Shown here in pieces: positions 26,297 through 38,300 of a DNA stretch of 64,000 nt (position 1 is the first letter of the stretch; every line of letters starts with the position of its first letter). Source of the DNA: Populus alba (taxonomy: Eukaryota > Streptophyta > Magnoliopsida > Malpighiales > Salicaceae); NCBI RefSeq assembly GCF_005239225.2, contig NC_133301.1, positions 10,416,318-10,480,317 on the forward strand, written 5' to 3'. The position numbers were made by a program, and so were the translations under genes. The notes beneath the pieces are model-generated. The model was not told where the DNA came from. It saw only the letters and a list, made by a program, of their open reading frames with translations, and searched no databases.

Positions 26297-26941
26297 ATGG
26301 AGATGGAGCCAGCAAGCACACCGGAAGTGGGCAAGAAATTATGGCACATAGTACGAGTTATATTCTACATGGTAAGAAAAAGCATATCAAAGAGCAGAAT
26401 AATGGTTGATCTCCATTTGATGCTAAAACGAGGTAATAAACTAGCAGAAAAAGCCATATGCAACCTCATGTTCCACAACTACCACCACTCTTCTTTCAGC
26501 TGCCGCTCCAACGACGCACTTTCCTTCATCTCCCCGCGAGAATACGAGTTTAGCTGCAGCAACAGCCCGGCTAATTTCAACCCTTTCTACACCCACAAAC
26601 GCAAGCACCAACTCAACCTTTTCGCCAAGTCTTACAAGTATGACGATGTCACCACTGTTGCTGCTGTGCAAAAGATGCTCGAAATGTTAAACAATCCTGA
26701 GGTTGCCAGCGCCGTTGAAGCATCACCATCGTCGCTGCCAGGATTCGGAAAGAGTCCGATGGTGAGGCAGTTGAGAATAACTGACTCGCCTTTCCCACTA
26801 AAAGATGAAGGAGACAGTCAGGTGGACAAGGCAGCTGAGGAATTTATCAAGAAGTTCTACAAGGACTTGAAGCTGCAAAAAACTGCCGCCGCCACCGCCA
26901 CCGCCCTTGAATCACCGTACAATGGCATGTGGGGCAGATAA
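26297..26941 (+). CDS. DUF761 domain protein (ACRE146-like)
   Basis: Intronless, 214 residues. The C-terminal motif at 176-194 (VDKAAEEFIKKFYKDLKLQ) is the DUF761 signature of plant proteins often named after the Avr9/Cf-9 rapidly elicited protein 146. The N-terminal part is basic, with a helical segment (KKLWHIVRVIFYMVRKSISK), and a second region at 120-160 (AVQKMLEMLNNPEVASAVE) precedes a Ser/Pro-rich linker with the motif RQLRITDSPFPL. Composition is clearly coding, unlike the surrounding AT-rich DNA. No catalytic domain, signal peptide or clear membrane segment. Molecular function is unknown; family members respond to elicitors, stress or hormones. ATG 26297 has a TATA box and CT-rich leader at the right distance; ATG 26303 is an alternative only two codons on. 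Confidence 0.87.
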   Translation: MEMEPASTPEVGKKLWHIVRVIFYMVRKSISKSRIMVDLHLMLKRGNKLAEKAICNLMFHNYHHSSFSCRSNDALSFISPREYEFSCSNSPANFNPFYTHKRKHQLNLFAKSYKYDDVTTVAAVQKMLEMLNNPEVASAVEASPSSLPGFGKSPMVRQLRITDSPFPLKDEGDSQVDKAAEEFIKKFYKDLKLQKTAAATATALESPYNGMWGR

Positions 26942-28640
26942 CAATGTGCTCTTTGTTGATAATGTTTTCATGGCTCTTTCTTGATTTCCTGTTAAGGTTG
27001 CATGTTCCATAGGAAAGCGGTAGTGCATATCCTCCTTCTTCACATACTTGTTCTTCAGTTCTTCAATTTGTCACACATCATAAAAGAATCTCACGATCAT
27101 TCTCCGTCGATCTTTACAGCTATGGAACGTGTGATCAGTACATTGATTTTCTTGTGTGACAAAATAGTAGCATCTGGGATTACTTAATTGAGATGGGATT
27201 GGATGAAGGCTTGACAGTACTTGTACTCTCATGAAAAATATTTTCCAGCAATAATTAATCAAAATTTTGGTTCTCATCTTATTTGTATTTTTTCCTTTAT
27301 TAATTCCCTTTCTCTTATGAATTTCTCTGCTTCTGTTTATCTATTTTATTTCTTCTATATTGTCTAAAATAATCTTAATTGTCAATGAGATACTGTAGGA
27401 GAAAACTAGTTCACTTGCTACACTACGCTACAATCGGATAAAAAAGAAATTGAATGCGAAAAAACACAAAATGTTATTTTATATCATCACTAAACTCGAT
27501 CTAGCAAGTTAATTTTAAAATCCCTTGATTTGTTCTTTTATTTAATTTGTAATTAAAATAAAAATAAAAATAAAAATACCGAGTTTAATAATAGACTACA
27601 ATACCAAGTTTAATTGTTGTTTTTTTTTTAACTATTTATTTAATAGATAATATAACAATAAAAATAAATATTTGTAAAATTAAAAATCAATCAAATATCA
27701 GGATGTTTATTTAAAACTATATAATTTCATAGAAAATCAATCAAAATAAATTATAAAAACAAATCCAAACCAATGAATAATAATAGATGAAATTTTAATC
27801 AAAAACAAAAAAATAAACTAGAAGACAGAATTAAAAAAGAAAAAGAAAAAAGGGTAGCTTCTTCAGTACTATTCATATCAACAGCGAAGTAGCTGAGGTT
27901 TTATCCTAAGTCTTCTACAGGCCATGAGATAATAAAGAAAAAGGAACTCCATGATTAATTTCCCTCCTTTTCATGGTGAGGTGCATGCTACATCAGGACA
28001 GAGTATAGAATTTTTAATGTATTTGCTTTCGCGGTTGGTGAGTGAGTGCTTTCGATTTATTAATTGGCCTTTTAGGGCTTTTGTATCTGTGTTCATCTTC
28101 GATGCTCGGACAGTGTGGAGCTCGTGGTTCTGTTTTATTCATGTAGTTGAGGGTCACCTTCCATGCCCGAGGGAGCACAAGTTAGTTTTTTACAATTTTT
28201 TTCTTTTTAATTTCCTCACAAATATATCGAAAAAGTATTTAGCCATCATTTTTTCTCTTCGCTGGACTCCAGCTTGTGTAGGATCTATGTCGCTGTTCAC
28301 CTAGTTATTAAGTTTGCTGGCATCTTGAATTATTCAACAGTTGCTCATGGGTTTTCATTTCCGTACTTGTTTAGATATAGTGTTTTTGAGATTTGAATAA
28401 GATTTCTTCTTGTAGTTTAAATTTTTATTTGGTGGAGAATTTCTTGGGTCGAGAGATTAATTTAATGTGAAATTTCTAATTAAATATTCCTGATATTTCT
28501 CTCTGTGTAAGTATAGGATTGAATGCTAAAAGAAGACATTTTTAAAAGAGAAAAAAATAAGCTTTTGTAAATATGCCTTTTCTAAGCATGTTTTTATAAA
28601 AGATGATTAATGGAATGATTTTTAGTCAAACTATCACAAC
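26942..28640. other. DUF761 gene 3' UTR and intergenic DNA
   Basis: About 300 bp after the stop have moderate base composition and are probably 3' UTR. From 27360 it is AT-rich with poly(A/T) stretches. 27900-28320 is less AT-rich with an open frame of 117 codons that resembles nothing I know. Confidence 0.4.
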
Positions 28641-28649
28641 CACAATATT

Positions 28650-29120
28650 ACATAATATCAATGAATTGTTTCGTCAATATTTAAATATTAATTTTTTTAG
28701 GAAAAAATTTTACCGGTAAAATTATTAACAGTAATTGGTCATCAAAAAATATATTGTCAATGATTTTTTTTTATCAGTTATTCTATCAATAATATCATCA
28801 TCAATGGATTTATAAACAAAAAAACATGCAAAACAAAAAATATATATCAACATTATTCTGTTGATAATTCCATCGATAAATATGGCATATTATGTTGGCT
28901 TCTCGTACAATTGTCTAAGTTCTATCATCTCAAACCTACTTGGGTCATCTCATCAATAAGCTGGGTTGTCTAATCTTCAACTTATTCTTGTATAATCATA
29001 TGGATGATCGAAGATTGGGAGCTCGAACCTGATTGTGAGGAACCAATGGTCGATACATCATGGCTCGTCCGTATATCCTTGGTCGTAGTGTTTGAGAAGT
29101 CATCAATTCAATTTCTATCG
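28650..29120. mobile_element. possible decayed CACTA (En/Spm) fragment
   Basis: 28660-28890 repeats diverged ACCGGTAAAATTATTAACAG and TCAATGATTT-like phrases in both orientations. This recalls the subterminal repeats of plant CACTA elements. Downstream (28990-29040) one frame reads WMDDRRLGART before a stop, vaguely like the start of CACTA transposases. Evidence is weak and the element would be heavily broken. Confidence 0.22.
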
Positions 29121-30025
29121 GGTCCACCGAACAATCTTGCCTCCAATCACAAATTCAGTCTAAGTTCTAGATAGGTTAAATGATTGTCCTTTGTACTTCT
29201 CATTTAATTGAGTGTTATATGTTTCTTAAAAAATTCAGCAAATTAAAAAAAATAACTTAAGAAAACAATTATTGAATTTCAACTTACCATGAACTTTTGA
29301 GCTCTATTAATACAATTATTGAATTATTGTATTAATTTTGACTCTATCATTGTGGGGATCTATTATGATTTCTCTATTAGTGATATCATACAAATAACAT
29401 TTGAATAAAAAAAACTTTATTAAGCTCGCTATAATATTATGGCTCAATCATCTCTTCTAACTTTTCATAATAATTAACTTTAAACTTATTAAAAGTTGAT
29501 CCTTCAACACAAACTTATATCATATAGAGAATCTTCAAGTTTAAAATTATGATAAAAACTCTCTATATTTAAGAAATATTACAATCATCCTTTTCGTGTT
29601 TGAAACTCTTTATGCGTTAAGACCATTTTTTATAGGTTTTTTTTAGTGATATTTATAATTTCATAATATATTAAGAAGTTTATTGCAATTTAAACCCTTG
29701 AATTATTTTAAAGAAATATTTTATTGCAGCTTAAATTTTCAGGTCTTCAAGATGAGAGGAGAAATCTATAATTTTTTTTTTGGGACAAAGATGAGAAAAT
29801 GGGAGAACATGACACAAACAAAGAGTAGTTGAGGAATTAAAATCGTCTTTATGATATTGAGGAAATTCTCTCTCAAGCACGTACGAGGACTTTTGAAGTC
29901 TAGTAGTGGACTTGATTATTCTTCAAAAAAAACCAAACAACCATATGATTTCAATATTTTCTAAATAAATTGATGTAATTTTTCATAATCAAACTTGCAT
30001 ATCACTTTTACATGGGTGTGACTTT
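29121..30025. other. AT-rich intergenic DNA, nothing recognised
   Basis: Stops in all frames and no clear repeat boundaries. Confidence 0.4.
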
Positions 30026-30240
30026 ATATAGGTGTGTTTGAGAGTGAGTGATGTTCTTTATGTTCTTAGATATTTTTTTAAAAGAGTTTTTTTACAAAAA
30101 AAACATCAAAATGATGTATTTTTATTGTTTTTCATGATTTTAATGTTGATTTTAAAAAAACTCTTAAAAAATTATTTTAATATATTTTTAAATAAAAAAA
30201 AACATTTTAAAAAAAATACTTCACAACGCAATACAAAAAT
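30026..30240. mobile_element. MITE-like AT-rich repeat copy
   Basis: Left end GGTGTGTTTGAGAGTG; the family core ATCAAAATGATGTATTTTTA and ATTTTAATATATTTTTAAAT; right end near ACAACGCAATAC. Non-coding. Confidence 0.55.
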
Positions 30241-33200
30241 ACCAAAATATAAAAGAAATCCAGACACTCATGCCACTCATAAGCATAGTAAATTCAGTTG
30301 GACTGTGACTAATGCCGTGTGAATGTGCCCAAAATGTTTGAACTGTTTAATCCATGACAAATTATTATTTTTTTCTTTTGGTTACAATTGATAAGACTTT
30401 GCATGTCCCTTGTCTAATGTTCATACCAATATTCAGCTGCAAGCATTATCTGCTGTTCCTGCTGGTTAAAGGAATTCCATAATTTATGTCTGTAGGGTAT
30501 CTTGCTTTAACTAACACTTTTTTTTTTGTTTTATCATATACTTTAACTACCAAGTTCAAAGACGAAAACAAGAAAAAGAGAGATGATCCAGGAACAAAAT
30601 CTAGCCCTTTACTTTAGCTGAAATCCGATGCGAGAAGCTTTCCGGTCTGTCCCCGGTGTTATACTTTAAGGGATAGCCGGGAGAGAGGCTTTCCGGTGCC
30701 TGGGCCTTTATCTTTCAAACTATTGTAGTGGCTCTTGCGCATATCTATGATCTCCCCCGGAAAAGCAGCGTCGCCGTGAAGTGGACCCTATCCTTTTCTT
30801 TTTCTTTCGACAGCAGAGATGATTGTCTAAAACGTACTGGTGCAGACCTAAATTCTGGATCCATTGTGATTTTCATCTTTACTGTAAATGAAAATTTCAT
30901 TAAGGAAGAAGGAGAAGGAGAAGGAGAAGAAGAAGAAGACATCAATCGTGTAGTATATACATAACCTAGCACTAGTTATTAGTTGCTCATGAAATTTCTA
31001 AGCATGTTATTAGGGTTTATAAGCACAATTGATTGGACTGTTGAATACAATCTACTACAATATGAGAAGTTTTTATTAACCTTCTTGTTGGATCAGCAAT
31101 GCGGTGGTGAATGCAATTTCTGAAAGTTTTTTTTTTTTTTTTTAATAAGTTCATAAGAAAAAAAAAAAGTTAGATAATTTGGTTTGGTCCCATTGCAATT
31201 GATTGGGAGTACTGTTTTACTTAGAAACCCAGTTACCTCTTTGTGGCTTGAGGGATGATCAATGGAATTCATGTATTAATAAGTTTTAATGGATTAACTC
31301 CTTGACCTGCTGGTCTATAACTTGGCGTAGATGAAGTTTCATTTAGAATCAAATGAAAGTTGAAAAATTAATTAATCTAATTATTATTCGGGTGAAACGT
31401 TATTTGACTTTTTTTGTTAGAAACAATTTTTTAATAACAACATCATTTTAATTTTTTAAAAAATAAATATTAAAATCAAGTTATTTTAGATTTGATCAGA
31501 ATTAATATAAGTTAACTTACCCAGCTTGCGGTCAAAACCTTAGACCAGGTCAAGAGTTAAGAGTCGACCCAAGTTTTATAATTATAATATTAATAATTTG
31601 TCCTCCACGAAAAATGAAATTAGCATATACTAAAAGAGATCCTTCTTTTATTGTAGCACAATTACAGTTCACCATCACACAAATCATTGTGAATTTAGGT
31701 AGTATTATTTTAAAAAATTAATTTGGTCCTTGAATTTTTATTTGCATCATTTAGCTTTTTTGAAACCAAATTAGCACTCAATTGCATATTTTTCTTGGGA
31801 GGGAGGGTTGAATTGAAAGATAGAGGATTGGAGTGAAAAACATAGGTGAAATAGATATCAACTTTGAAATTTATCTTAAAAGTTCATTTTCATCCCCCAT
31901 ATTCTTTGGCTCTTAGGTTAAGTGGTCCCTTTAATTTTAAAAAATTGAATTTTGACAACAAATATTATTTCCCTCATTTTCAGTCCTTTTTTGGTGGAAA
32001 GAGATATAGGGTTTTGTTAGATTCCAATGTAGAGAAAGAAAATTATTGTTGGCGTCGATTCAGACTACTAAAACGATCGATTTTCATGTCTAATAGTTTT
32101 ATATGATGAGAGGAGTTTGAATTAAGTGCTTTTTTTTACCTTGAAAAGTGCCTAAAAACCAGATATGAGTTCAAGAAGATTTTTTGTTTCAGGTTTTGAG
32201 TGTTTTTTTTGTATTTTTTAAGATATGGATTGGTTTAATAAGGTTCCTATGTTATTTTCTAGGTATTTTAAGTCAAAATGGGTTGAAAATAATTTTTTAG
32301 ATAAAAAAAATAAAAACACGAACCATCTTTTCTTGGCCACCACAATAGTTGGAATCTTGAATTCTAGATGACACATCGTCTATTTTTTTTCAAAATAAAT
32401 TGAGGTAGACGACATGTTGCCTACCCCCATTAACTTTTAAAAAAATATAATAAAAGGCTCGCATGCTTGGGCTTGACCTTGCAGGCCCATGTGCTAGCCA
32501 TTTCTTGATGGGCTAGGCCCTGACTTACCAAACCCAATAATACGTGGCCTCATTTGTTTTTTTCTTTCTTTTTTTATTTTGATTTTTTAATTAATATCTT
32601 TTTTACATAATTTTTTAGTTTGTGTTTTAATTACTATTTTTTCTCTGTGATTGTTTTTAATTATTTAATATATTTTAAAATGATGATAGTTTTTTTTAAT
32701 TATATTTTATTTAATTTTTAAGGATGTTGGTATGATTCATTAATAATTTTTCTTACATTTTATATGGATTAAATTTATTTTTAAAAATTAAAAATTTTTT
32801 TTTTATAATATGTGTAGCCTTGCATAGTATTTTTTTTCTTTTATTTTATTTAATAAATTTTATGTGTGTGTCGATTTCTGTTACAAATTGATTTAAATAA
32901 ACAAACTCATTAAACACAACTCTATAAATAATTTGTGTTATGATATTAAATATTTTAATCTACATTTAGCTCTTAATTTTTTCAGTTTTGATTTTATTTA
33001 TCATCAATTTTTTTCTATTAAATTATCCAAACCTCATGATTTAGAACACATGACATATATGTAATTTGAACATATCTCATGTCCAGGCCACGAGTTTCAT
33101 GTGTTAGCTCAACTTTGCCAAGATAATATTTTTTTTCTTATTTGTTGTTGTTGCCTTATTTTTTTAATTATTATATCATTAAATTAATCAATATTTTTTC

Positions 33201-33385
33201 TCGCAATATTAAATCAATCAATTTTTATCCCAATTATCAATTTTTTTTTAATATAATCATCTTCTAATTTTTTTATTAATTTTTTTTTTTTGTGTATGGC
33301 CATGAAGCATTGCAGAAGCAACCAATCTAGTAACAAAACCATTTGTGATTGCTAGATGAATATGGGGGCAATAGTCTTAGTGAGT
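30241..33385. other. intergenic DNA, no gene recognised
   Basis: 30590-30960 is a GC-richer island with a direct repeat of GCTTTCCGGT (30637-30646 and 30688-30697) and a GAA/GGA-rich purine tract (30904-30940). 31490-31580 contains GGTCAAGAGTT and GTCGACCC phrases similar to 54560-54670, so probably one dispersed repeat family. 32450-32560 has a GGCCC-rich island. None has a credible reading frame. Confidence 0.4.
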
Positions 33386-33575
33386 GTTTGGAAACCATTC
33401 AAAAAATTCAAAACATTTTTTGCGCTAAAAATTAACTTTTATTTTATATTTTCTGATCATTTTGATGTGCTGATCTAAAAAATGATTTAAAAAAAATATA
33501 AAAACACATCATTTTGATGCATTTCTAAATAAAAAACACTTTAAAAAACAACCACAACCATACTTTCAATCACAT
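33386..33575. mobile_element. MITE-like AT-rich repeat copy
   Basis: Left end GTGTTTGGAAACCATT, the core TTTTGATGTGCTGATCTAAA and ATCATTTTGATGCATTTCTA, right end AACCACAACCATAC. This is the best preserved copy of the family in the window. Confidence 0.6.
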
Positions 33576-34500
33576 TCTTACTCTATCAGTTGTGTATTCG
33601 GTAACTTTTATAAGAAAGCAAGATCCAAATCCAACTGACTATATAATTTTTTAATTAAAGTAATGTAATGGAAGAAACCCATTATGTATCATGAGGACCG
33701 TAGAACCTCCCAATCATTATTTTCAAAAGAAGGAAAAATTGTATAAAAAATGAAATTTAGAATGAATAATACTAGTTATTTGACATGCGCTTCGTTATGG
33801 GTTAATTATTTTTCTTTTCAATAAAAAAATTTGAACATGCAATCTTTTTTGAAATTTTTTTAATAAAAATATGAAGTGTAAATCAAAAGGCTTATACACG
33901 CATTTAGTTAAACAAACCGAGAACCTTATGTGTCATTAAAAAAATCATTAACAATAACTTAATATATATCTAGAAAAGTCAATAGGCGGATATAGATTAA
34001 AATATTTGATATCATAACATGAGTCATTTACTCAATTGTGTTTAATGACTCTGTTTATTAATAAAAAAATTTTATTTAATCAAATAATATTAGAAATAGA
34101 AAAACATATAAAATTAATTGAATAAAATCAAAAGAAAAAAAAAATCTCCTCAAAATAAAAAACATCCTCTCAAGTTTAGATCTAGGTTTTAGGTAATTTC
34201 AAGTTGAAAAAAACATTCAATTAGAATCCCCCATCAAATGAAAGCTTTTGACACCAATATTTGATTATTTTGGTGGCCAAAATTGATATTAATGCTAATT
34301 TTCTCTTTATATTACTAAAATCTAATTTTATGTCCATCTCTTATCTCTTAAATTAGGGATTAAAAAATAACAAAAATAAATTTTTGTATCAAAACTGAAT
34401 TGCAAAACTATTAAGAGACCATATATGTATAATTTATAAAGTTAAAGTGAACCTTTTGTGATAACTTTGAAACAATCATTTATTTGTGATATCCTTTTTC
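33576..34500. other. AT-rich intergenic DNA with a diverged dispersed repeat
   Basis: The block 34160-34330 (AGATCTAGGTTTTAGGTAATTTC, then TTTTGGTGGCCAAAATTG) matches 18420-18560 loosely. No gene. Confidence 0.4.
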
Positions 34501-34506
34501 ATTTTG

Positions 34507-34838
34507 GTTCCCTGTTTTTAAATTTTGTTTATAGTCAACAAATTTGATTTAATTGTCCCTTAATTAGGCCTGAAAAAGATAAATGGCGCAAAAACAAAGT
34601 TTAAGGACTAAAATAAAAAATTATGAATAGTAAATCCACGCAAAAATATAAAAGGGTGAATAGTATATATGTATATAATATTTTAAATTTTATCTCTAAT
34701 CAATAAATTTAATTTAATTGTCTTTTAATTTGGCTTGAAAAAAATATAGTTGTCCAAAAACAAAGTTTAAACACTAAAATAAAAAAATTCTGAATAGTAA
34801 ATTCAAACTAAAATATAAAAGGGTGAATAGTATATATA
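34507..34838 (+). repeat. imperfect tandem duplication of about 166 bp
   Basis: Shared landmarks are TTTTAAATTTT at 34516 and 34681 (165 bp apart) and GGGTGAATAGTATATAT at 34654 and 34821 (167 bp apart). AACAAAGTTTAA and AATTTAATTGTC-type blocks lie between them in both copies. Ends about 500 bp before the golgin start codon. Confidence 0.8.
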
Positions 34839-35335
34839 TACCCAATATTTCGGCCACACTGTCTTGTCTAATAATAATGATAATAATATATAGTTCTTGT
34901 TCACTTAATTTCCTTTGGATCATCTTAAATGGGCCATGCTGGACTTGGGTTTCCAATCCAAACAATCATGCAAGTCAACTGGGCCCAAGCCTACTTCACC
35001 GATTGACCAACAGCACCCAGTGCAAAAATACTAAAATAGTCCAGCCACTCATCTGATCTGGGAAACTTTCATATTCCCAGAGACCCAACCACACCAAAAC
35101 ATACCTCATTTTCTTACATTCTACTTCAACGGTGCAACCTCCAGGCGAGGTGACACACTATACAGACGATGAGTCAGGCTTTAACTAACTAACTAACTTG
35201 ACAAACACATTTTCTCTTGGTTCTCGATCTTTCAGCGATCAACCTAATCTTTCCGTTTCAAACAAGAAAACGCTCATTTGTGCTTAGAATCAGAGAACTT
35301 AGGGCTTTGATCTAACTGATCGGAGATTCTGAAAA
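34839..35335 (+). promoter_or_regulatory. golgin gene promoter and leader
   Basis: Base composition rises in GC from 34930. No clear TATA box; the start site is probably in 35180-35260. A short ATG frame at 35169 (seven codons plus stop) may lie just upstream of or in the leader. Confidence 0.4.
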
Positions 35336-38300
35336 ATGGCGTCGTGGCTCAAAGTCGCAGAAGGTATGGATCTCTCTCATTCTTTTTGGTATTTCAATAA
35401 TGTGGTTCGTTTGTTAATTATTGAAACAAATAAAAAAGTGTATCCTCTTCTTTTTTTTTTCTTCTTTTTTTTCCTGTTGAGATTATATAGAGCAATAAAC
35501 CCTAGAAATCTCATGATTTTAGCCACCAATTTACATTAAGGTTAATTTCAATCAAATTGTTAATTTTAAAGAACTCTTGTGATAGAAATTCCAAGAAATT
35601 TAGGATGTTGGGCGTTTTGGGATTTGTTTTGAAAATTAATAAATAAATTGGTTTCTAGCGTTTGTACTAAAATACCTCCGTTGCTTATGTTTCATCTGTG
35701 GTATACTTTGATTTGAGAGATGTTTTAAGTGTGTTATTGTTGTGGTTAGATTTGTTCGAAAATATGGATCGAAAAGCAAAACTGGTTGCGACTGAATTGT
35801 CGGATGAGTCTTCTGATCTTCAACCAGCAGGTATAGATCTTGTATTCTCTGTTCATCTCTTACGTTCTTAGTTCTGATGTGGTTAACTGGACTTTGAGGC
35901 AATGTAGTTTGAAGATAGATGCTTTTGTTTTAGTTCTGTTGATAAAAAAAAGTTTCTTTCTTGCAATATATAAAACATTCTCCTAGTGCATTTATGATGT
36001 GTTTTCTTTAGATATACGAGATCATTTGTTTCTTTTGACGTAGATAATGCAATCATGAGCTTTCTCACAAACTCGTGCAGATATTATTAGTGACCCGGTA
36101 TTTAAGGATTAGGGAGGGAATCCGAAAGCTTAAAATTTTAACATAATTATTATCTAATCAATTACTTTTTGCATAGAGTGATTTTGCTGGCTTCCTTGTT
36201 GTGTTTGGTATCTTGAGCATCCCAAGGGCTTTCCTAAACTGATATTCCATGTACAATTGTTACAGTTAGTTTTGGCTTAATTTGCAGAATGCATCATCAT
36301 GCATTTCTTGTGCTCCTTATTGTTCTTTCTCAATAAAATTTCTTCCTTTATCCAAAATTATATATATCTTGCCATGACAACTTGGCATTTTTGCAGAATG
36401 TTTCTTCACAATGAGCAAAAATGGAAGCTAAATGTGAGAATTACTTTTAAAATCAATTCTAGTAAAGCTTTATAAAATTATTCTCTCCAGCTTGGATTCT
36501 AAGGCAGAGAGCAAACATAGGAGTTAGAAATCCAACTTAAACTACTGACATGCTAGGCCTTAGTCTTTGGAAAAGATATTGGTGTTGTAATAAACCTAGG
36601 TATGTAAATCTAACTTTTTTATGATGTCTGTACCTTTTTTTGTTGTTGAAATTTTAAGCTTCTAATGGGCAAGGATCCAAACCGAAGAAGATGGAGTCAA
36701 GGATGGAGGTATTTTCCAGTGTACCTCTAGACTCAAGATAGTACTTGGATGGTTATTTTGAATGGAATATTTTCATGTCAGACAATGCTGTCAGATGATT
36801 TAACATACATGTCAGCTGTTTGCAGGGTGGAAAGAAGCTCTCAAACAAAGAATCTCCCCAAGCAAGTAATGCTTCACAGGAGCTAGCTTGTATACAAATG
36901 CCACAACTAGACATCGCTTCTGATAATGATAGGGCTACGCTTTCTGTGGAAAATGAAGAGACCCTTCCTAGCAAGATCATAGCCCAAACAAGCACTGAGA
37001 ACCTACAGGATGCTGGAAGGGATGTTACTGTTGCTGGTGTGGACTCTGCAACATCAACTTCTAATGGCGAGCTTCTCAATGAAAAGGATTCAGATGTTCC
37101 TGTAGAGCATCCCCCACCATTACCTGTGAAAGAGACGCAGGTTGTCAAAGAAGACCATCCTATTGATGATGGCCAAAATATCAAGTCAGGGGAGGCTGAT
37201 GTTCCTGTAAAGACTGATCAAGAGAAATCGCAATCAACACTTACCAGCTCTCCTGTGCGTAAGGAAAGCTCATTGAAAGGTGCCGACCTTGAAGTCGAAA
37301 CTCTTGTCAATGAAAAGAAGCAACTGGAGAACAAAGCTGACACTTCTCCTATGACAGTGCAAGACCAACTCGATGAGGTAAATTGTTTACCATAGGGAAG
37401 AAATTGGTGTAATTGAAGCATCCTGGAGTTTTGGGTTTTCTCATGTGTCTGTCATCTAAAGTCTTACTGATTAGTCCCTTTAGTTGGTCTACAGGCTCAA
37501 GGACTGCTGAAGACTGCAGTTTCCTCTGGTCAGTCAAAAGAAGCGAGGTTAGCTCGGGTAAGCTTCAGCTATGATTTCCCTTCTTTATCATTGCCAAAGT
37601 AGACTTCGGATAGGATTCAGTGGTCAAATCCATTATCTGGTATTGGTTGCAGCATTTTTTTATGGAACAGTCTGTATCCATAAAACAATTTTAAGGTATT
37701 CTAGTAGATCATGCACTTTCCTGCAATAAGATTGTTTAAGGAACCTTTTTCAGAAGAATAGCAGGAGCTGGTTTACTGTATCATGTGTACAAGCAGGAAA
37801 ACTGCCATTCTTCCTCCTATATAGTTTCCTATCAATCATTTCCTATATGATGCTGTGTAACCTTTCTTTATAAAAATTCAGGCTTGTGCTGGACTTCAAA
37901 GCCGCCTTCAAGAATTTAAAACTGAAAATGCTCAGCTGGAAGAACTTCTCACTGCCGAGGTGAAATGACATTCCAATTTTATTTACTGAAGTTTCATAGG
38001 CACACGTAAATGTATATGATATGCTATCAAAAGAGGCTTGTTTAAATTTAAGATGCTGCCTTGACAGAGAGAGCTGACCAAATCATACGAGGGTCACATA
38101 AAGCAGCTACAGAAGGATTTGTCAATATCTAAAAACGAAGTAGCTAGGATAGAGTCAAATATGGCTGAAGCTTTGGCAGTGAAGAACTCTGAAATCGAGG
38201 CACTTGTCAGTTCTATGGAGACAAGCAAGAAACAGCTTGCTTTATCTGAAGGAAATCTGGCTTCAATGCAGGTTACGTACACTTTACATTTCAGATAAAG

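Noticed and set aside
27951..28304. 117-codon open frame after the DUF761 gene
   Set aside because: No recognisable motif, hydrophobic AT-driven composition, no promoter or splice context.
30728..30964. Open frames on both strands over a GAA-rich tract
   Set aside because: The plus-strand frame begins with GTG, not ATG, and the Glu/Ser-rich peptides come from the purine repeat.
36753..37184. 143-codon open frame on the minus strand
   Set aside because: It is the antisense shadow of the large golgin exon 36826-37377, whose sense frame matches the family.
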